A DNA stretch of 64,000 bases from CAWAMD01 sp963783045 (lineage in GTDB: Bacteria; Actinomycetota; Nitriliruptoria; Nitriliruptorales; Nitriliruptoraceae): assembly GCA_963783045.1 (NCBI GenBank), contig CAWAMD010000009.1:62001-126000 (forward strand), given 5' to 3'. The first letter of the stretch is position 1; each line of letters begins with the position of its first letter. Below, in pieces: positions 1-7,999 of this stretch. The notes below the pieces were generated by a model. It did no database searches and was not told the DNA's origin. It was given only the letters and a program-made list of their open reading frames with translations. Position numbers and translations under genes: made by a program.

Positions 1-1537
1 CCGGCGATGGTGCGTGCGCCGCCTCGTGGCCCTGCTGGAACGGCCGGAAGATCTCGGCCTTGAGGTCGTCCGGGATCCCGGGGCCGTCGTCTTCGACGAC
101 CAGCAGCACCGTGTCTCCCTCGTCCTCGACGGCGAGCGTGATGGTGGTCCCGTCGGGCGTGTGCCGGTAGGCGTTGGCCAGCAGGTTCTCGAGGATCCGC
201 TGGACCTTCGCCGCGTCGACCTCGGCGACCAGGGGCTCGTCGAGGATGAGCACGCGGTGGCCGTTCGGTGGGAGCTGGATCGCGACCGTGCGGAGAAGGG
301 CTCCGAGGTCCGTGGGGCGACGGTCGGCCGTCAGCACGCCGCGCGCCAGACGGTCAACGTCCAGCAGGTCGTCGACGAGACGACCCAGTCGATGACTGGC
401 GTGGACCATGCGCCGGGCGAGCTCGTGCAGCTGCGCCCCGGGGAGGTCGCCGGCGTGCCGCTCGAGCGTCAGCGAGTAGCCGACGAGCAACGTCAGCGGC
501 GTGCGCAGCTCGTGCGAGAGCGCCTGCAGGAAGCCCGCCTTCATCTCGTCCAGCGCGCGGAGCCGCTCGGTCGCGGCCCGCTCACGGTCGAGCGCGGCCT
601 GCAGCGACGCCTCGGCACGCTTGTGGTGGCTGATGTCCTGGACGGTGCCCTGCACTGCCACGAGGGTGCCGTCCGGCGCGTGGATCCCGACGGCCATGGG
701 GGACAGCCACCGCCAGTTGCCGTCGGCGTCGAGCCACCGGATCTCGACGGGGCCGTCGAGCTCGTCGGGCGCGTTGCGCAGTTCGAGGAAGCGCTCGAGG
801 TCGTCGGGGTGGACCCGCTCGAGCGCGAGGTCCGGGTTCGCGTAGTACGCGTCGGCGCTGAAGCCCGTCGCCTGCTCCATGCCGGCGTTCACGAACTCGA
901 AGCCACGCTCGGGCTGCAGGCGAAGCACGTACGCGCCGTTCGGGAGGCTCACGGCCAGGCGCCGGAAGCGTTCCCCCGACTCCACGAGCTCCGCGGAGGA
1001 CCGCCGGGCGTGCTGGGCCTGGAGGTGCACGATGAACGTCACCAGGGTCCAGATTCCGATGTTGGTGACGAACCTGGCGGCGTAGCCAGCGGTTGTGGCG
1101 CTCGGGTCGTAGAGCAGAGGCAGCGCCGCCAACGCGGCGACGTAGGCCGACTCGAGGAGCAGCCGGGGCGTGGTCCAGATGACGGCCGTGATCACCAGGA
1201 TCACGAGGAACAGCGGCTGGTAGAGGCTCTCCGCACCGCCGCTTCCGGCCACCAGCAGGGCGACCGTCGGTGGCGCCAGAGCACCGACGCTCCAGTCCGC
1301 GACCCCGGCCAGCCGCTGCGTCGCCGAGAGGCCGATGATGAGCGCCAGCAGCCCGACCGAGGCGGCGATCATCGGCGTGCTGGGAGTCTCGGGCTGGCGG
1401 AGGAAGAGCGTCACGACGACGAGCGCGACGGCGAGACCGGCGCCGACGACGCGCAGGCAACGTCGACTCGACGCCGGGGCGACCTGTGTGCTCGGTCGGC
1501 CCGGCTCGGTACCGGTGCTGCTGGCTGTCTTCTCCAC
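1..1537 (-). CDS. Membrane PAS sensor histidine kinase, 3' end beyond the window
   Basis: This is a two-component sensor kinase of the inner membrane. The N-terminal part (about residues 20-160) is hydrophobic with several membrane spans. A PAS domain follows (about 180-300). The H-box SHELRTPL has the phospho-acceptor His near residue 342. The ATP-binding domain shows an N-box (NLLANAYRHT) and a G1 box (DDGPGIP) and is cut by the window edge, so about 512 residues are visible. I chose GTG at 1537. An in-frame ATG at 1570 lies inside a sigma-28-type -10 box and cannot be in the transcript. It resembles the kinase at 29145. The cognate regulator is unknown. Its promoter implies co-expression with flagella. 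Confidence 0.85.
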   Translation of the reverse strand, partial: MEKTASSTGTEPGRPSTQVAPASSRRCLRVVGAGLAVALVVVTLFLRQPETPSTPMIAASVGLLALIIGLSATQRLAGVADWSVGALAPPTVALLVAGSGGAESLYQPLFLVILVITAVIWTTPRLLLESAYVAALAALPLLYDPSATTAGYAARFVTNIGIWTLVTFIVHLQAQHARRSSAELVESGERFRRLAVSLPNGAYVLRLQPERGFEFVNAGMEQATGFSADAYYANPDLALERVHPDDLERFLELRNAPDELDGPVEIRWLDADGNWRWLSPMAVGIHAPDGTLVAVQGTVQDISHHKRAEASLQAALDRERAATERLRALDEMKAGFLQALSHELRTPLTLLVGYSLTLERHAGDLPGAQLHELARRMVHASHRLGRLVDDLLDVDRLARGVLTADRRPTDLGALLRTVAIQLPPNGHRVLILDEPLVAEVDAAKVQRILENLLANAYRHTPDGTTITLAVEDEGDTVLLVVEDDGPGIPDDLKAEIFRPFQQGHEAAHAPSP

Positions 1538-1567
1538 GAAGCGCCCCCAAGGGTGGTCCCGGCCCTT

Positions 1568-1593
1568 CATCGGCCAGCCGATTCGGGACTTGC
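1568..1593 (-). promoter_or_regulatory. FliA-type promoter of the left-edge kinase
   Basis: On the minus strand: GCAA, 15 bases, GCCGATG. It has the same spacing as the other sites of this family. It sits about 30 bases before the GTG at 1537. Confidence 0.6.
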
Positions 1594-1703
1594 GTGGCCG
1601 GTGTCTCCCCAGGTGGTGGCCTCGACGGGACGACGGTGACCTTGCGCTCTTGCCCTTCCTGAGGGGAGGGACGTTCGGTCCTTCATGTCGGGACCAATGG
1701 TCC

Positions 1704-1729
1704 TGCAACGGGCAGTCCTCGATCCGATG
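1704..1729 (+). promoter_or_regulatory. FliA-type promoter of the SipW cluster
   Basis: TGCA, 15 bases, TCCGATG. The -10 box has one mismatch to the family's GCCGATG but the spacing is exact. It lies 43 bases before the start of the secreted protein gene and is divergent from the kinase promoter. Confidence 0.5.
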
Positions 1730-1772
1730 ACCCCAGAGCCTTCACCACCCACCCACCACCTCGGAGGCTCCC

Positions 1773-2162
1773 ATGAACACTGCCCTCGTGTCCTCACGGC
1801 CTCGTGCCGTCCGCCTCGTCGCCGCAATGGTCTTCGCGTTGCTGCTGGCGGCCACCACCTACGCCCTCGCTGCGTCGAACACCGTCCCCGACGGAAAGGC
1901 CGGCGCCGGCGCCGGCCAGATCAGTGGCTACAACGTGTCCGGCGTGCACTACTCACTGAACGCCGCCGACCCGAACGCGATCGACAGCGTCGAGTTCGTC
2001 CTGGACACGCCGGCCACCGGCGCCACCGTCCAGGTGCAGCTGCAGTCGGCAAGCGGTACCTGGTTCGCCTGTTCGGCCATGGACGTCACGGTCACCTGCC
2101 CAGTCAACGGCGCGGTGTCCGTGTCGCAGGCCGACCAGCTGACCGTCGTCGCGACCGACTGA
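1773..2162 (+). CDS. Small secreted protein, probable SipW substrate
   Basis: This 129-residue exported protein has a basic N-terminus, a hydrophobic segment (about residues 15-30) and an ALA cleavage site near residues 31-33. The mature part is about 95 residues, predicted beta-rich, with two cysteines near its end (WFAC and VTCP) that could form a disulphide. GGAGG lies 5 bases before the ATG. It is followed 7 bases later by a SipW-type signal peptidase, the arrangement of TasA/camelysin-like surface fibre systems. The family is inferred from context and signal only. A matrix or appendage subunit is possible, but sequence similarity to TasA is not evident. Confidence 0.6.
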   Translation: MNTALVSSRPRAVRLVAAMVFALLLAATTYALAASNTVPDGKAGAGAGQISGYNVSGVHYSLNAADPNAIDSVEFVLDTPATGATVQVQLQSASGTWFACSAMDVTVTCPVNGAVSVSQADQLTVVATD

Positions 2163-2169
2163 TCCCGCG

Positions 2170-2688
2170 ATGGTCACCCGCTCCAAGCTCGGGCGGGCGG
2201 TCCACCTCCTCGCCATGACGGCCGCGGTGCTCTGCGTCGCGGCCGGCTGGCGGATCCTCGGGCCGACCGCACTCGGTGGCACCGTCACCTACCTCGTGCC
2301 CGACGGTCAGAGCATGCTGCCGACCCTGACCCACGACGACCTCGTCGTCGTCCGGCCGCAAGAGTCGTACGGCCCGGGCCAGGTCGTCGCCTACCGCAGC
2401 GAGGTCATGCATCAGCCGATCGTGCACCGGATCGCCGGTGTCGAGGACGGCCGGTACGTGATGCAGGGCGACAACAACTCCTGGGTCGACCCGGACCGTC
2501 CCGACGCCCGCGAGGTGATCGGTGCGGTCTGGTACGTCGTGCCGGGCGCCGGCGGGGTTCTCCGGCGGCTGTCGTCACCGAAGGTCGCGGCCGTGATCGC
2601 CCTCGCGGTCGGCTTCCTGGCGGCCGGCGGACTGGCCGTCCTGTGGACGCCGGTCCCCGAGGGTCCGGCCGAGCCGGAGCCTGTGTGA
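2170..2688 (+). CDS. sipW: Signal peptidase I of the SipW (archaeal/ER) type
   Basis: This membrane peptidase removes signal peptides on the outer face. There is an N-terminal membrane span (about residues 12-33) and a C-terminal span (about 141-165). The catalytic Ser is S48 in GQSMLPT. The second motif is VHRI with His86 where ordinary bacterial leader peptidases have Lys, which marks the Ser-His SipW class. A later GDNN motif also fits. It is 172 residues, short as expected for this class. It lies between two genes for secreted proteins and probably processes one or both. Confidence 0.85.
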   Translation: MVTRSKLGRAVHLLAMTAAVLCVAAGWRILGPTALGGTVTYLVPDGQSMLPTLTHDDLVVVRPQESYGPGQVVAYRSEVMHQPIVHRIAGVEDGRYVMQGDNNSWVDPDRPDAREVIGAVWYVVPGAGGVLRRLSSPKVAAVIALAVGFLAAGGLAVLWTPVPEGPAEPEPV

Positions 2689-3083
2689 TGCGCCGCCGTG
2701 TCGCCGCTCTGGTGGCCGCCGGCGTGCTCCTCGCGTGGAGGGGGAGCACGCCGGCGTTCGCCGCCCCGTCGTTCGTACCGCACTCTCACGCGGGTCGGCA
2801 GGCGACGCCGCTCCAGGCGGCGCAGTTCGCACCGGACGCCTGCGGGCCCAGCGCGCTGACGGCCATCACCGGTGGTTCGGGAAACGTGGCCGGTCGGCAG
2901 GGCAACGACCTGCTGTTGGGCAGCGCGTTCGACGACCACCTCGTCGGCGGGCCGGGAGCGGACTGCCTCGTCGCCGGAGCGGGCGACGACGACCTCAACG
3001 GCGGCGCCGGCAACGACGTGTGCATCGGCGGCCCTGGCACGGACACGTTCGTGGGCTGCGAGGTCGTCATCGACGAGCTCTGA
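2688..3083 (+). CDS. Secreted RTX-like calcium-binding repeat protein
   Basis: The gene starts at the ATG overlapping the peptidase stop (TGATG). The protein is 131 residues with a signal peptide (AFA|AP near residue 25). The C-terminal half has short glycine-aspartate repeats of the GGxGxDxL type (NDLLLGS, DDHLVGG, DDDLNGG, NDVCIGG), typical of calcium-binding beta-rolls. Four cysteines in the mature protein suggest disulphides. There are only about four repeats and no enzyme domain. It may be a second substrate of the SipW peptidase. Its function is unknown. Confidence 0.7.
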   Translation: MRRRVAALVAAGVLLAWRGSTPAFAAPSFVPHSHAGRQATPLQAAQFAPDACGPSALTAITGGSGNVAGRQGNDLLLGSAFDDHLVGGPGADCLVAGAGDDDLNGGAGNDVCIGGPGTDTFVGCEVVIDEL

Positions 3084-3360
3084 TGCGCGCGACGGGTGGC
3101 GGCGCTTCGGCTGGTGGCGACACTCGGCAGCCTCGACGGGCTCACCGAGGGGCTTCCGGACCTCGTGCAGATCGCTGACTCGAACTCACCCGCCGGAGCT
3201 CGAAATCGTCGAGCTGATGTGGAACGGCGTGCTCGCCGACCGCGACCTCGCCGAGCAGCTGCACATCTCGCCGTCGACGGCGGCGACCCACGTGCGCGAC
3301 ATCCTGCGCGAGACGGGGATGCGCTCCCGGCGCGAGATCCTCTGGCCGCGGCGACGGAGT
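3083..3360 (+). pseudogene. Remnant of a LuxR-type helix-turn-helix regulator
   Basis: Two frames together give the end of a LuxR-type protein. A stretch around 3130-3185 (LDGLTEGLPDLVQIAD) changes frame near 3185 and continues as the DNA-binding domain (ELEIVELMWNGVLADRDLAE, then STAATHVRDILRETG). The recognition helix closely matches the intact LuxR protein at 43442 (TAATHVRNILRKTG). The sensor part is missing. This looks like a decayed paralogue lying just before flagellin. Confidence 0.55.
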
Positions 3361-3416
3361 TCCGGGGCGAGGAGGCGTCGCGAGCCGCGGTCACGAGGAA
3401 GTTCGACGCGAACCGT

Positions 3417-3442
3417 GCAAGTCCCCGCCGCCCGTGCCGATG
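3417..3442 (+). promoter_or_regulatory. FliA-type promoter of flagellin
   Basis: GCAA, 15 bases, GCCGATG. It would start the transcript near 3449 and give a leader of about 76 bases before fliC. Confidence 0.6.
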
Positions 3443-3481
3443 GACGCGCTCGCCGGTGAACAACCACCGGCACCGGTCCCC

Positions 3482-3513
3482 GGATGGACCGGACATGGGG
3501 ATACAGACACGGA
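3482..3513 (+). promoter_or_regulatory. GGA-rich flagellin leader, candidate CsrA site
   Basis: GGA occurs at 3482, 3486, 3491, 3499 and 3511. The last is part of the Shine-Dalgarno (GGAGG, 3511-3515). CsrA binds GGA in loops, and the window encodes both CsrA and its antagonist FliW. Confidence 0.5.
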
Positions 3514-3525
3514 GGTCGAAGACCC

Positions 3526-4694
3526 ATGCGAATCAACCAGAACATCGCGGCGTTCAACGCGTACCGCAACCTGAGCGCCACCAACACGGCCATGGGCAAG
3601 TCCCTCGAGAAGCTGTCCAGCGGCTTCCGCATCAACCGCGCCGCTGACGACGCGGCCGGCCTCGCATCAGCGAGGGTCTGCGCGTCGCAGGTCGGCGGCC
3701 TGAAGGTCGCCACGCGCAACGCGCAGGACGGCATCTCCGTCGTGCAGACCGCGGAGGGTGCGCTCAGCGAGGTCCACTGCATCCTGCAGCGCATGCGTGA
3801 CCTCGCGGTGCAGGCATCGACCGGTCGCAACGAGGACGACGCCGGAGCCGCAAGCAGACGGAGGCTGACCAGCTCAAGCAGGAGCTGACCCGCATCGCGA
3901 GCCACGACCAAGTTCGGCGAGTCCAGAAGCTCCTCGACGGCCAGTCCGCCGAGCTGACGGGCGCAACGTTACAGGTGGGAGCCGCGGCGACGGATGGCGA
4001 CCTCCACGTTCAACCTCGCGGGCGCCATCGACGGTGCGACGGTGGACGGAGCTGTCACGGTGGCCTCCGGTACGTACAACACTGCCGGGGTATACCAGAC
4101 TGCCCTCCAGACCGCGATCGACGACCGACTGACTTCCGATGACGCGGCCGCCGGCTCCGTGCAGGCGCGGGTCACCGACCAGGGCGGTGCGTGTGGAGCG
4201 TCGAGCGTCCAGCTCGAAGCTGGCGAACGGTGAGACCTTCGCGGATTCGGCGGTCGCCAACACGAATTCGAAGCGGGACGTTGACAGCGCTCGGCGAACG
4301 ACACGGCCTTCACCTTCCAGATCGGAGCAAACACCGGGGAAGACTGTGGACGTCACCTTCAATGGCGTTTCCTCGACCATCCTCGGCACGAACGCGCTCA
4401 ACCTGGTCGAACGGGGCCTCATCGGCGATCAGCACGATCGATACGGCGAATCGGGACCGTGTCGGACAACCGGGCCAACCTCGGCGCGGTCCAGAACCGG
4501 CTCGAGCACACGATCGCGAACATGTCGGTCGCGCACGGAGAACCTCGTCGGCGTCCGAGTCCCGCATCCGTGACACCGACATGGCCGAGGAGATGGTGCA
4601 ATTCACCCGCAACCAGATCCTGCCGCAGGCCGGCACCGCCATGCTGGCACAGGCCAACCAGATGCCGCAGTCGGTCCTCTCGCTCCTCCGGTAG
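3526..4694 (+). pseudogene. fliC: Flagellin, interrupted by many single-base indels
   Basis: This is the subunit of the flagellar filament. The N-terminal D0/D1 domain is clear (MRINQNIAAFNAYRNLSAT, then KLSSGFRINRAADDAAGLA). So is the C-terminal domain (NRANLGAVQNRLEHTIANMS, then SRIRDTDMAEEM, ending SVLSLLR). The reading frame changes many times: a C is missing near 3665 and an extra G sits at 3684. There are further shifts near 3850, 3902, 3925 and 3985 and several between 4180 and 4560. Joined, it would be about 385 residues with a short variable region. No other flagellin lies in the window. The damage may be real decay or a bad consensus from several flagellin copies. Confidence 0.85.
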
Positions 4695-4722
4695 TCCAAC
4701 GGGGCGTGACCTGACCGTCCGA

Positions 4723-4754
4723 GGTGCTGGCCTCCCCGCGGGGAGGCCAGCACC
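4723..4754 (+). terminator. Perfect hairpin after fliC
   Basis: A perfect 15-base stem (GGTGCTGGCCTCCCC with its complement) has only GC at the centre. It is followed by a weak T-containing stretch. It lies between fliC and fliD and probably ends the abundant flagellin mRNA, with some readthrough into fliD. Confidence 0.7.
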
Positions 4755-4774
4755 CGTTTCCCAGGAGACGTGAC

Positions 4775-6691
4775 ATGGCGCAGTCGATGTTCAACATCGG
4801 GGGGATCGCCTCCGGGCTCGACACGGAGTCGATCATCAGCCAGCTGATGTCGATCGAACGTCAGCCGGTCACGAACCTCCAGAACAAGCAGGCGCGTCTC
4901 AAGGCCGTCGACGACGCCTGGGGCCAGATCAACACGAAGCTGTCGTCGCTTCGGGATGCCATCGACGGGCTGGACCGTGCCAACGACTTCACGAACCTCT
5001 GGTCGACCACCTCCTCGAACACCTCCGCCGTCAACGCCAGTGTGAGCGGCACGCCGAGCCCCGGGAGTGTGTCCTTCACGGTCGACAAGCTCGCGAGCGC
5101 CCAGCAGATGACGAGTACGACCCAGTTCGCGAGCGCGGACGCGCTCGTCGGCGGAGGAAGCACCTTCACTGTCAGCACCAGCGGCGGGACGCAGCTCGGC
5201 AGTGTCGCGCTCGACGCCACGACGACCCTCACTGATCTCGCATCCCAGGTGGATGCGATGGACGGCGTCCGGGCGCAGGTCGTCAAGGCAGGCACGGGCG
5301 ACTATCGCCTCGTGCTGTCGGCCGAATCGACCGGCAGCGACGGTGCCTTCACGATCTCGTCGGGCAACGCTGCATTCGACGTCACCGACCCGAGCGACCC
5401 GGCCACCGATTGGATCACGACACCCGCGGTCGATGCCCAGGTGACCATGGGTGGGCTCGCGATCAAACGCTCGTCGAACACGATCACCGACCTGATCGAC
5501 GGCGTGACGCTCGACCTCAATGCGGAGTCCACGACCCCGGTCACGGTCAGCACCACGCGCGACGTGGACGGGGTCGTCAAGAAGGTCAAGGCGCTCGTCG
5601 ACGCGGCCAATGGGGTGATCGGCAAGGTCGCCGACCTGACCAGCTACGACGCCGACACGAAGAAGGCCGGGACCCTCAATGGCGACAGCACGGCTCGCCA
5701 GATCGCCAGGCAGCTGCGCGACGCCATCACGACCCAGTTCTCCAGCCTCGGCAGCACCTACGACTACGCCGGCTCCGTCGGCATTCACCTCGAGCGTGAC
5801 GGCACCGTCTCGCTCGACGAGTCGGCGCTGCGGGACGCGCTCGACGATGACTTCGACGCGGTCACGGACCTGTTCACCCGCACCGGCAGCTCCGCGAACG
5901 CGAACCTGAGCTACGTCTACGCGACCGACACGACGGTCCAGGGGATCTACTCCGTCGCCGTGACGAAGGCCGCAGACGCCGCCCGTGCCACGAGCACCGG
6001 GTACACGGCGCCGGCGGCCGGCACCACGACCGACTTCACGATCGTGGCTGGCGGGACCAACGTGAACGTCAGCATCACGGACGCGGAAACCACCGCCGCG
6101 GACGCCGCTGCCAAGATCCAGGGGGCGCTGGATGCGCAGGGTGTCACCACGATCCAGGCCGGCGTCGACGCCAGCGGCAACCTGACCCTCGCCGAGACCC
6201 GGTACGGCAGCGTCTACTCGTTCACCGTCACCGACACGTCGGCGACGCCCACCAACGACTTCGGCCTCGCCGGCACCTACACAGGAACCGACGTTGAGGC
6301 CACGATCGGCGGAAACGCCGCCACCGGCTCGGGGCAGTACCTGACGGGCACGGCCGGGGACACCGAGGGACTGCAGGTGAAGGCCGACGCCACAGCCGGG
6401 ACGTTCACCGCGGACTTCGACTACTCGGCGGGCCTCGGAGGGACGTTCTCGCGCCTGGTGTCGACGATGGAAGGCTCGACCGGAAGCATCCAGCGCCAGC
6501 GCGACTCCGCGAAGAGCCAGATCGACGGGTACCAGGATCAGATCGACTCATACGACGTCCGCCTGCAGCAGCGAGAGCTCACCCTGCGCAAGCAGTTCAC
6601 TGCCATGGAGACCGCGTTGCAGACCCTGCAGTCGCAGGGCAACTGGATGGCCCAGCAGATCAGTGGACTCTCGGCGAACAGCGCCAAGTAG
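4775..6691 (+). CDS. fliD: Flagellar filament cap protein FliD
   Basis: FliD caps the filament and folds exported flagellin. The protein is 638 residues. The N-terminal domain begins FNIGGIASGLDTESIISQLM, and the conserved cap domain runs through about residue 350. The C-terminus is a coiled coil (QRQRDSAKSQIDGYQDQIDS onward) matching D0/D1. The middle is rich in Thr, Ala and Asp, as in variable cap domains. AGGAG lies 9 bases before the ATG at 4775. No own promoter of the FliA type was found, so it is probably read through from fliC. Confidence 0.93.
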   Translation: MAQSMFNIGGIASGLDTESIISQLMSIERQPVTNLQNKQARLKAVDDAWGQINTKLSSLRDAIDGLDRANDFTNLWSTTSSNTSAVNASVSGTPSPGSVSFTVDKLASAQQMTSTTQFASADALVGGGSTFTVSTSGGTQLGSVALDATTTLTDLASQVDAMDGVRAQVVKAGTGDYRLVLSAESTGSDGAFTISSGNAAFDVTDPSDPATDWITTPAVDAQVTMGGLAIKRSSNTITDLIDGVTLDLNAESTTPVTVSTTRDVDGVVKKVKALVDAANGVIGKVADLTSYDADTKKAGTLNGDSTARQIARQLRDAITTQFSSLGSTYDYAGSVGIHLERDGTVSLDESALRDALDDDFDAVTDLFTRTGSSANANLSYVYATDTTVQGIYSVAVTKAADAARATSTGYTAPAAGTTTDFTIVAGGTNVNVSITDAETTAADAAAKIQGALDAQGVTTIQAGVDASGNLTLAETRYGSVYSFTVTDTSATPTNDFGLAGTYTGTDVEATIGGNAATGSGQYLTGTAGDTEGLQVKADATAGTFTADFDYSAGLGGTFSRLVSTMEGSTGSIQRQRDSAKSQIDGYQDQIDSYDVRLQQRELTLRKQFTAMETALQTLQSQGNWMAQQISGLSANSAK

Positions 6692-6695
6692 GCGC

Positions 6696-6721
6696 TGAAA
6701 CACTGCGTCCCGCGGCCGATA
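6696..6721 (+). promoter_or_regulatory. FliA-type promoter of fliS
   Basis: TGAA, 15 bases, GCCGATA: a near-perfect match to the sigma-28 consensus. It lies 45 bases before fliS. Confidence 0.75.
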
Positions 6722-6766
6722 CCTGACCCCGAACGACACGGACGTTGCTCGGATGAAAGGCCAGGG

Positions 6767-7171
6767 ATGTACGCCACCCAGTCCAACCCGTATCAGCAGC
6801 AAGCCGTCACGACCGCCACGCCGGCACAGCTGCTGATCATGCTCTTCGACCGGGCGCTCGTCGCCATCGGTCGCGTCCAGACCGTCGAGGACCCGAGGGC
6901 GCCAGCGGGGATCGCCGTCCTCAACGACGAGCTGCAGCTCGCCCAGGACATCCTCACCGAGCTGCAGCTCACCCTCGATCACGAGGTCGGCGGCGAGATC
7001 GCCGCGAACCTCGACGCGCTCTACGCGTTCTGCGTCGGCCAGCTCGTCCAGGCGAACATCACGAAGGACCTCGACGGTCTGTCGAGCGTCGCCAGCATCC
7101 TGACCGAGCTGCGCAACACCTTCGAGGAGGCCTCTCGGCTCCAGCTCGCCGCGTCGGCGGCCAGCGCATGA
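6767..7171 (+). CDS. fliS: Flagellin export chaperone FliS
   Basis: FliS binds the C-terminus of flagellin in the cytoplasm and prevents early assembly. The 134-residue protein has the typical opening (YATQSNPYQQQAVTTATPAQ, then LLIMLFDRAL) and an all-helical remainder, the usual family length. It overlaps the next gene by ATGA, so the two are probably translationally coupled. Confidence 0.92.
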   Translation: MYATQSNPYQQQAVTTATPAQLLIMLFDRALVAIGRVQTVEDPRAPAGIAVLNDELQLAQDILTELQLTLDHEVGGEIAANLDALYAFCVGQLVQANITKDLDGLSSVASILTELRNTFEEASRLQLAASAASA

Positions 7172-7452
7172 CCGCCTGGACGCCTCTGCTCGACGCCTAC
7201 GAGGCGTCCATCGCCGCCGTCGAGCACGACCTGGTAAGTGACGACCCCGCCGCCGTGGCTCGCCAGCCCTGGACGCCGCCGCCGGCCCCGGGGTTCGCCC
7301 CGAGCCCCGACGAGCTCGTCCGCTACCGGGCCCTCGCGCGCCGCGACGACGTTGTCCGCCACCGGCTCGCGGAGCGGATGCGGGCGCTGGCCGACGGGCT
7401 CGCCGAGACCCGGCGTCAGCGCGCGGCCGGCCGTGCCTACCGCCGGGTCTGA
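7168..7452 (+). CDS. Small protein in the FliT position
   Basis: A 94-residue, probably helical protein coupled to fliS by an ATGA overlap. The C-terminal half is charged and arginine-rich (RMRALADGLAETRRQRAAG). A small chaperone such as FliT often follows fliS, and that role fits the position. Sequence similarity is too weak to be certain. Confidence 0.6.
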   Translation: MTAWTPLLDAYEASIAAVEHDLVSDDPAAVARQPWTPPPAPGFAPSPDELVRYRALARRDDVVRHRLAERMRALADGLAETRRQRAAGRAYRRV

Positions 7453-7498
7453 TCCCGACAACGCCAAAGCCGGTCACGATGAGTTCTCGCCCGACCAC

Positions 7499-7524
7499 TT
7501 AACGTCACCGTCCCGGCGCCGATG
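7499..7524 (+). promoter_or_regulatory. FliA-type promoter before flgB
   Basis: TTAA, 15 bases, GCCGATG. It starts the large rod, ring and hook unit, but a terminator-like hairpin lies between it and flgB. Confidence 0.7.
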
Positions 7525-7562
7525 TGCAGCGCCGACAACCCAGCACGGACTCACCGACGATC

Positions 7563-7605
7563 ACGGAGGATCGACGCGGCCTCGGCCGCGCAGATCCTCC
7601 GTTTT
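7563..7605 (+). terminator. Intrinsic terminator or attenuator in the flgB leader
   Basis: ACGGAGGATC (7563-7572) pairs with GATCCTCCGT (7593-7602). An inner stem GCGGCC/GGCCGC lies at 7576-7589. The hairpin is followed directly by a TTTT run at 7602-7605, a rare U-tract in this GC-rich DNA. It lies downstream of the FliA-type promoter and upstream of flgB. Confidence 0.7.
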
Positions 7606-7639
7606 CGTGTTGGCCCGATGCCGGGAAGGAGACGCACCG

Positions 7640-7999
7640 ATGAGTGGACTGCAGATCGGCGGCGCGGCGATGGCCGCGGCGGAGCGTGCCCTGGACGGGC
7701 TCGCCGTCCGTGCCGACGTACGCGCCGACAACGTCGCCAACCTCAACACGCCGGCCTACCGCGCCAAGCGCGTCGACTTCGAGTCCTCGCTCCGTGCCGC
7801 CATCGGTCGTGGCGACCCCGCGACCGCCGACACGCCGGCCGTCGTGCCGGGAGCCGGCATCCCCGACGCCACGGGGAACACGGTCGACCTCGAGGAGGAG
7901 CTCGTCGGCATGACGAAGGACAACCTCACGCGCGACGCGATGGTGGCCAGCTTCAACTACAAGATCGGCCTGCTGCGCACCGTCATCGGAGGCCGCTGA
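7640..7999 (+). CDS. flgB: Flagellar proximal rod protein FlgB
   Basis: FlgB forms the base of the rod on the MS ring. The 119-residue protein has the rod signature near the N-terminus (DNVANLNTPAYRAKRVDFES) and a C-terminal helix (DNLTRDAMVASFNYKIGLLR). GGAAGGAG precedes the ATG at 7640. First gene of a tightly packed unit reaching flgE. It overlaps flgC by one base (TGATG). Confidence 0.93.
   Translation: MSGLQIGGAAMAAAERALDGLAVRADVRADNVANLNTPAYRAKRVDFESSLRAAIGRGDPATADTPAVVPGAGIPDATGNTVDLEEELVGMTKDNLTRDAMVASFNYKIGLLRTVIGGR

Noticed and set aside
14..1639. Plus-strand open frame of 541 codons at the left end
   Set aside because: The minus strand encodes a complete set of kinase motifs in this stretch; the plus frame has none.
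3457..3487. Alternative fliC promoter using TGAA at 3457 and CCGGATG
   Set aside because: The spacing is 19 rather than 15 bases. The site at 3417 fits the rule followed by all others.
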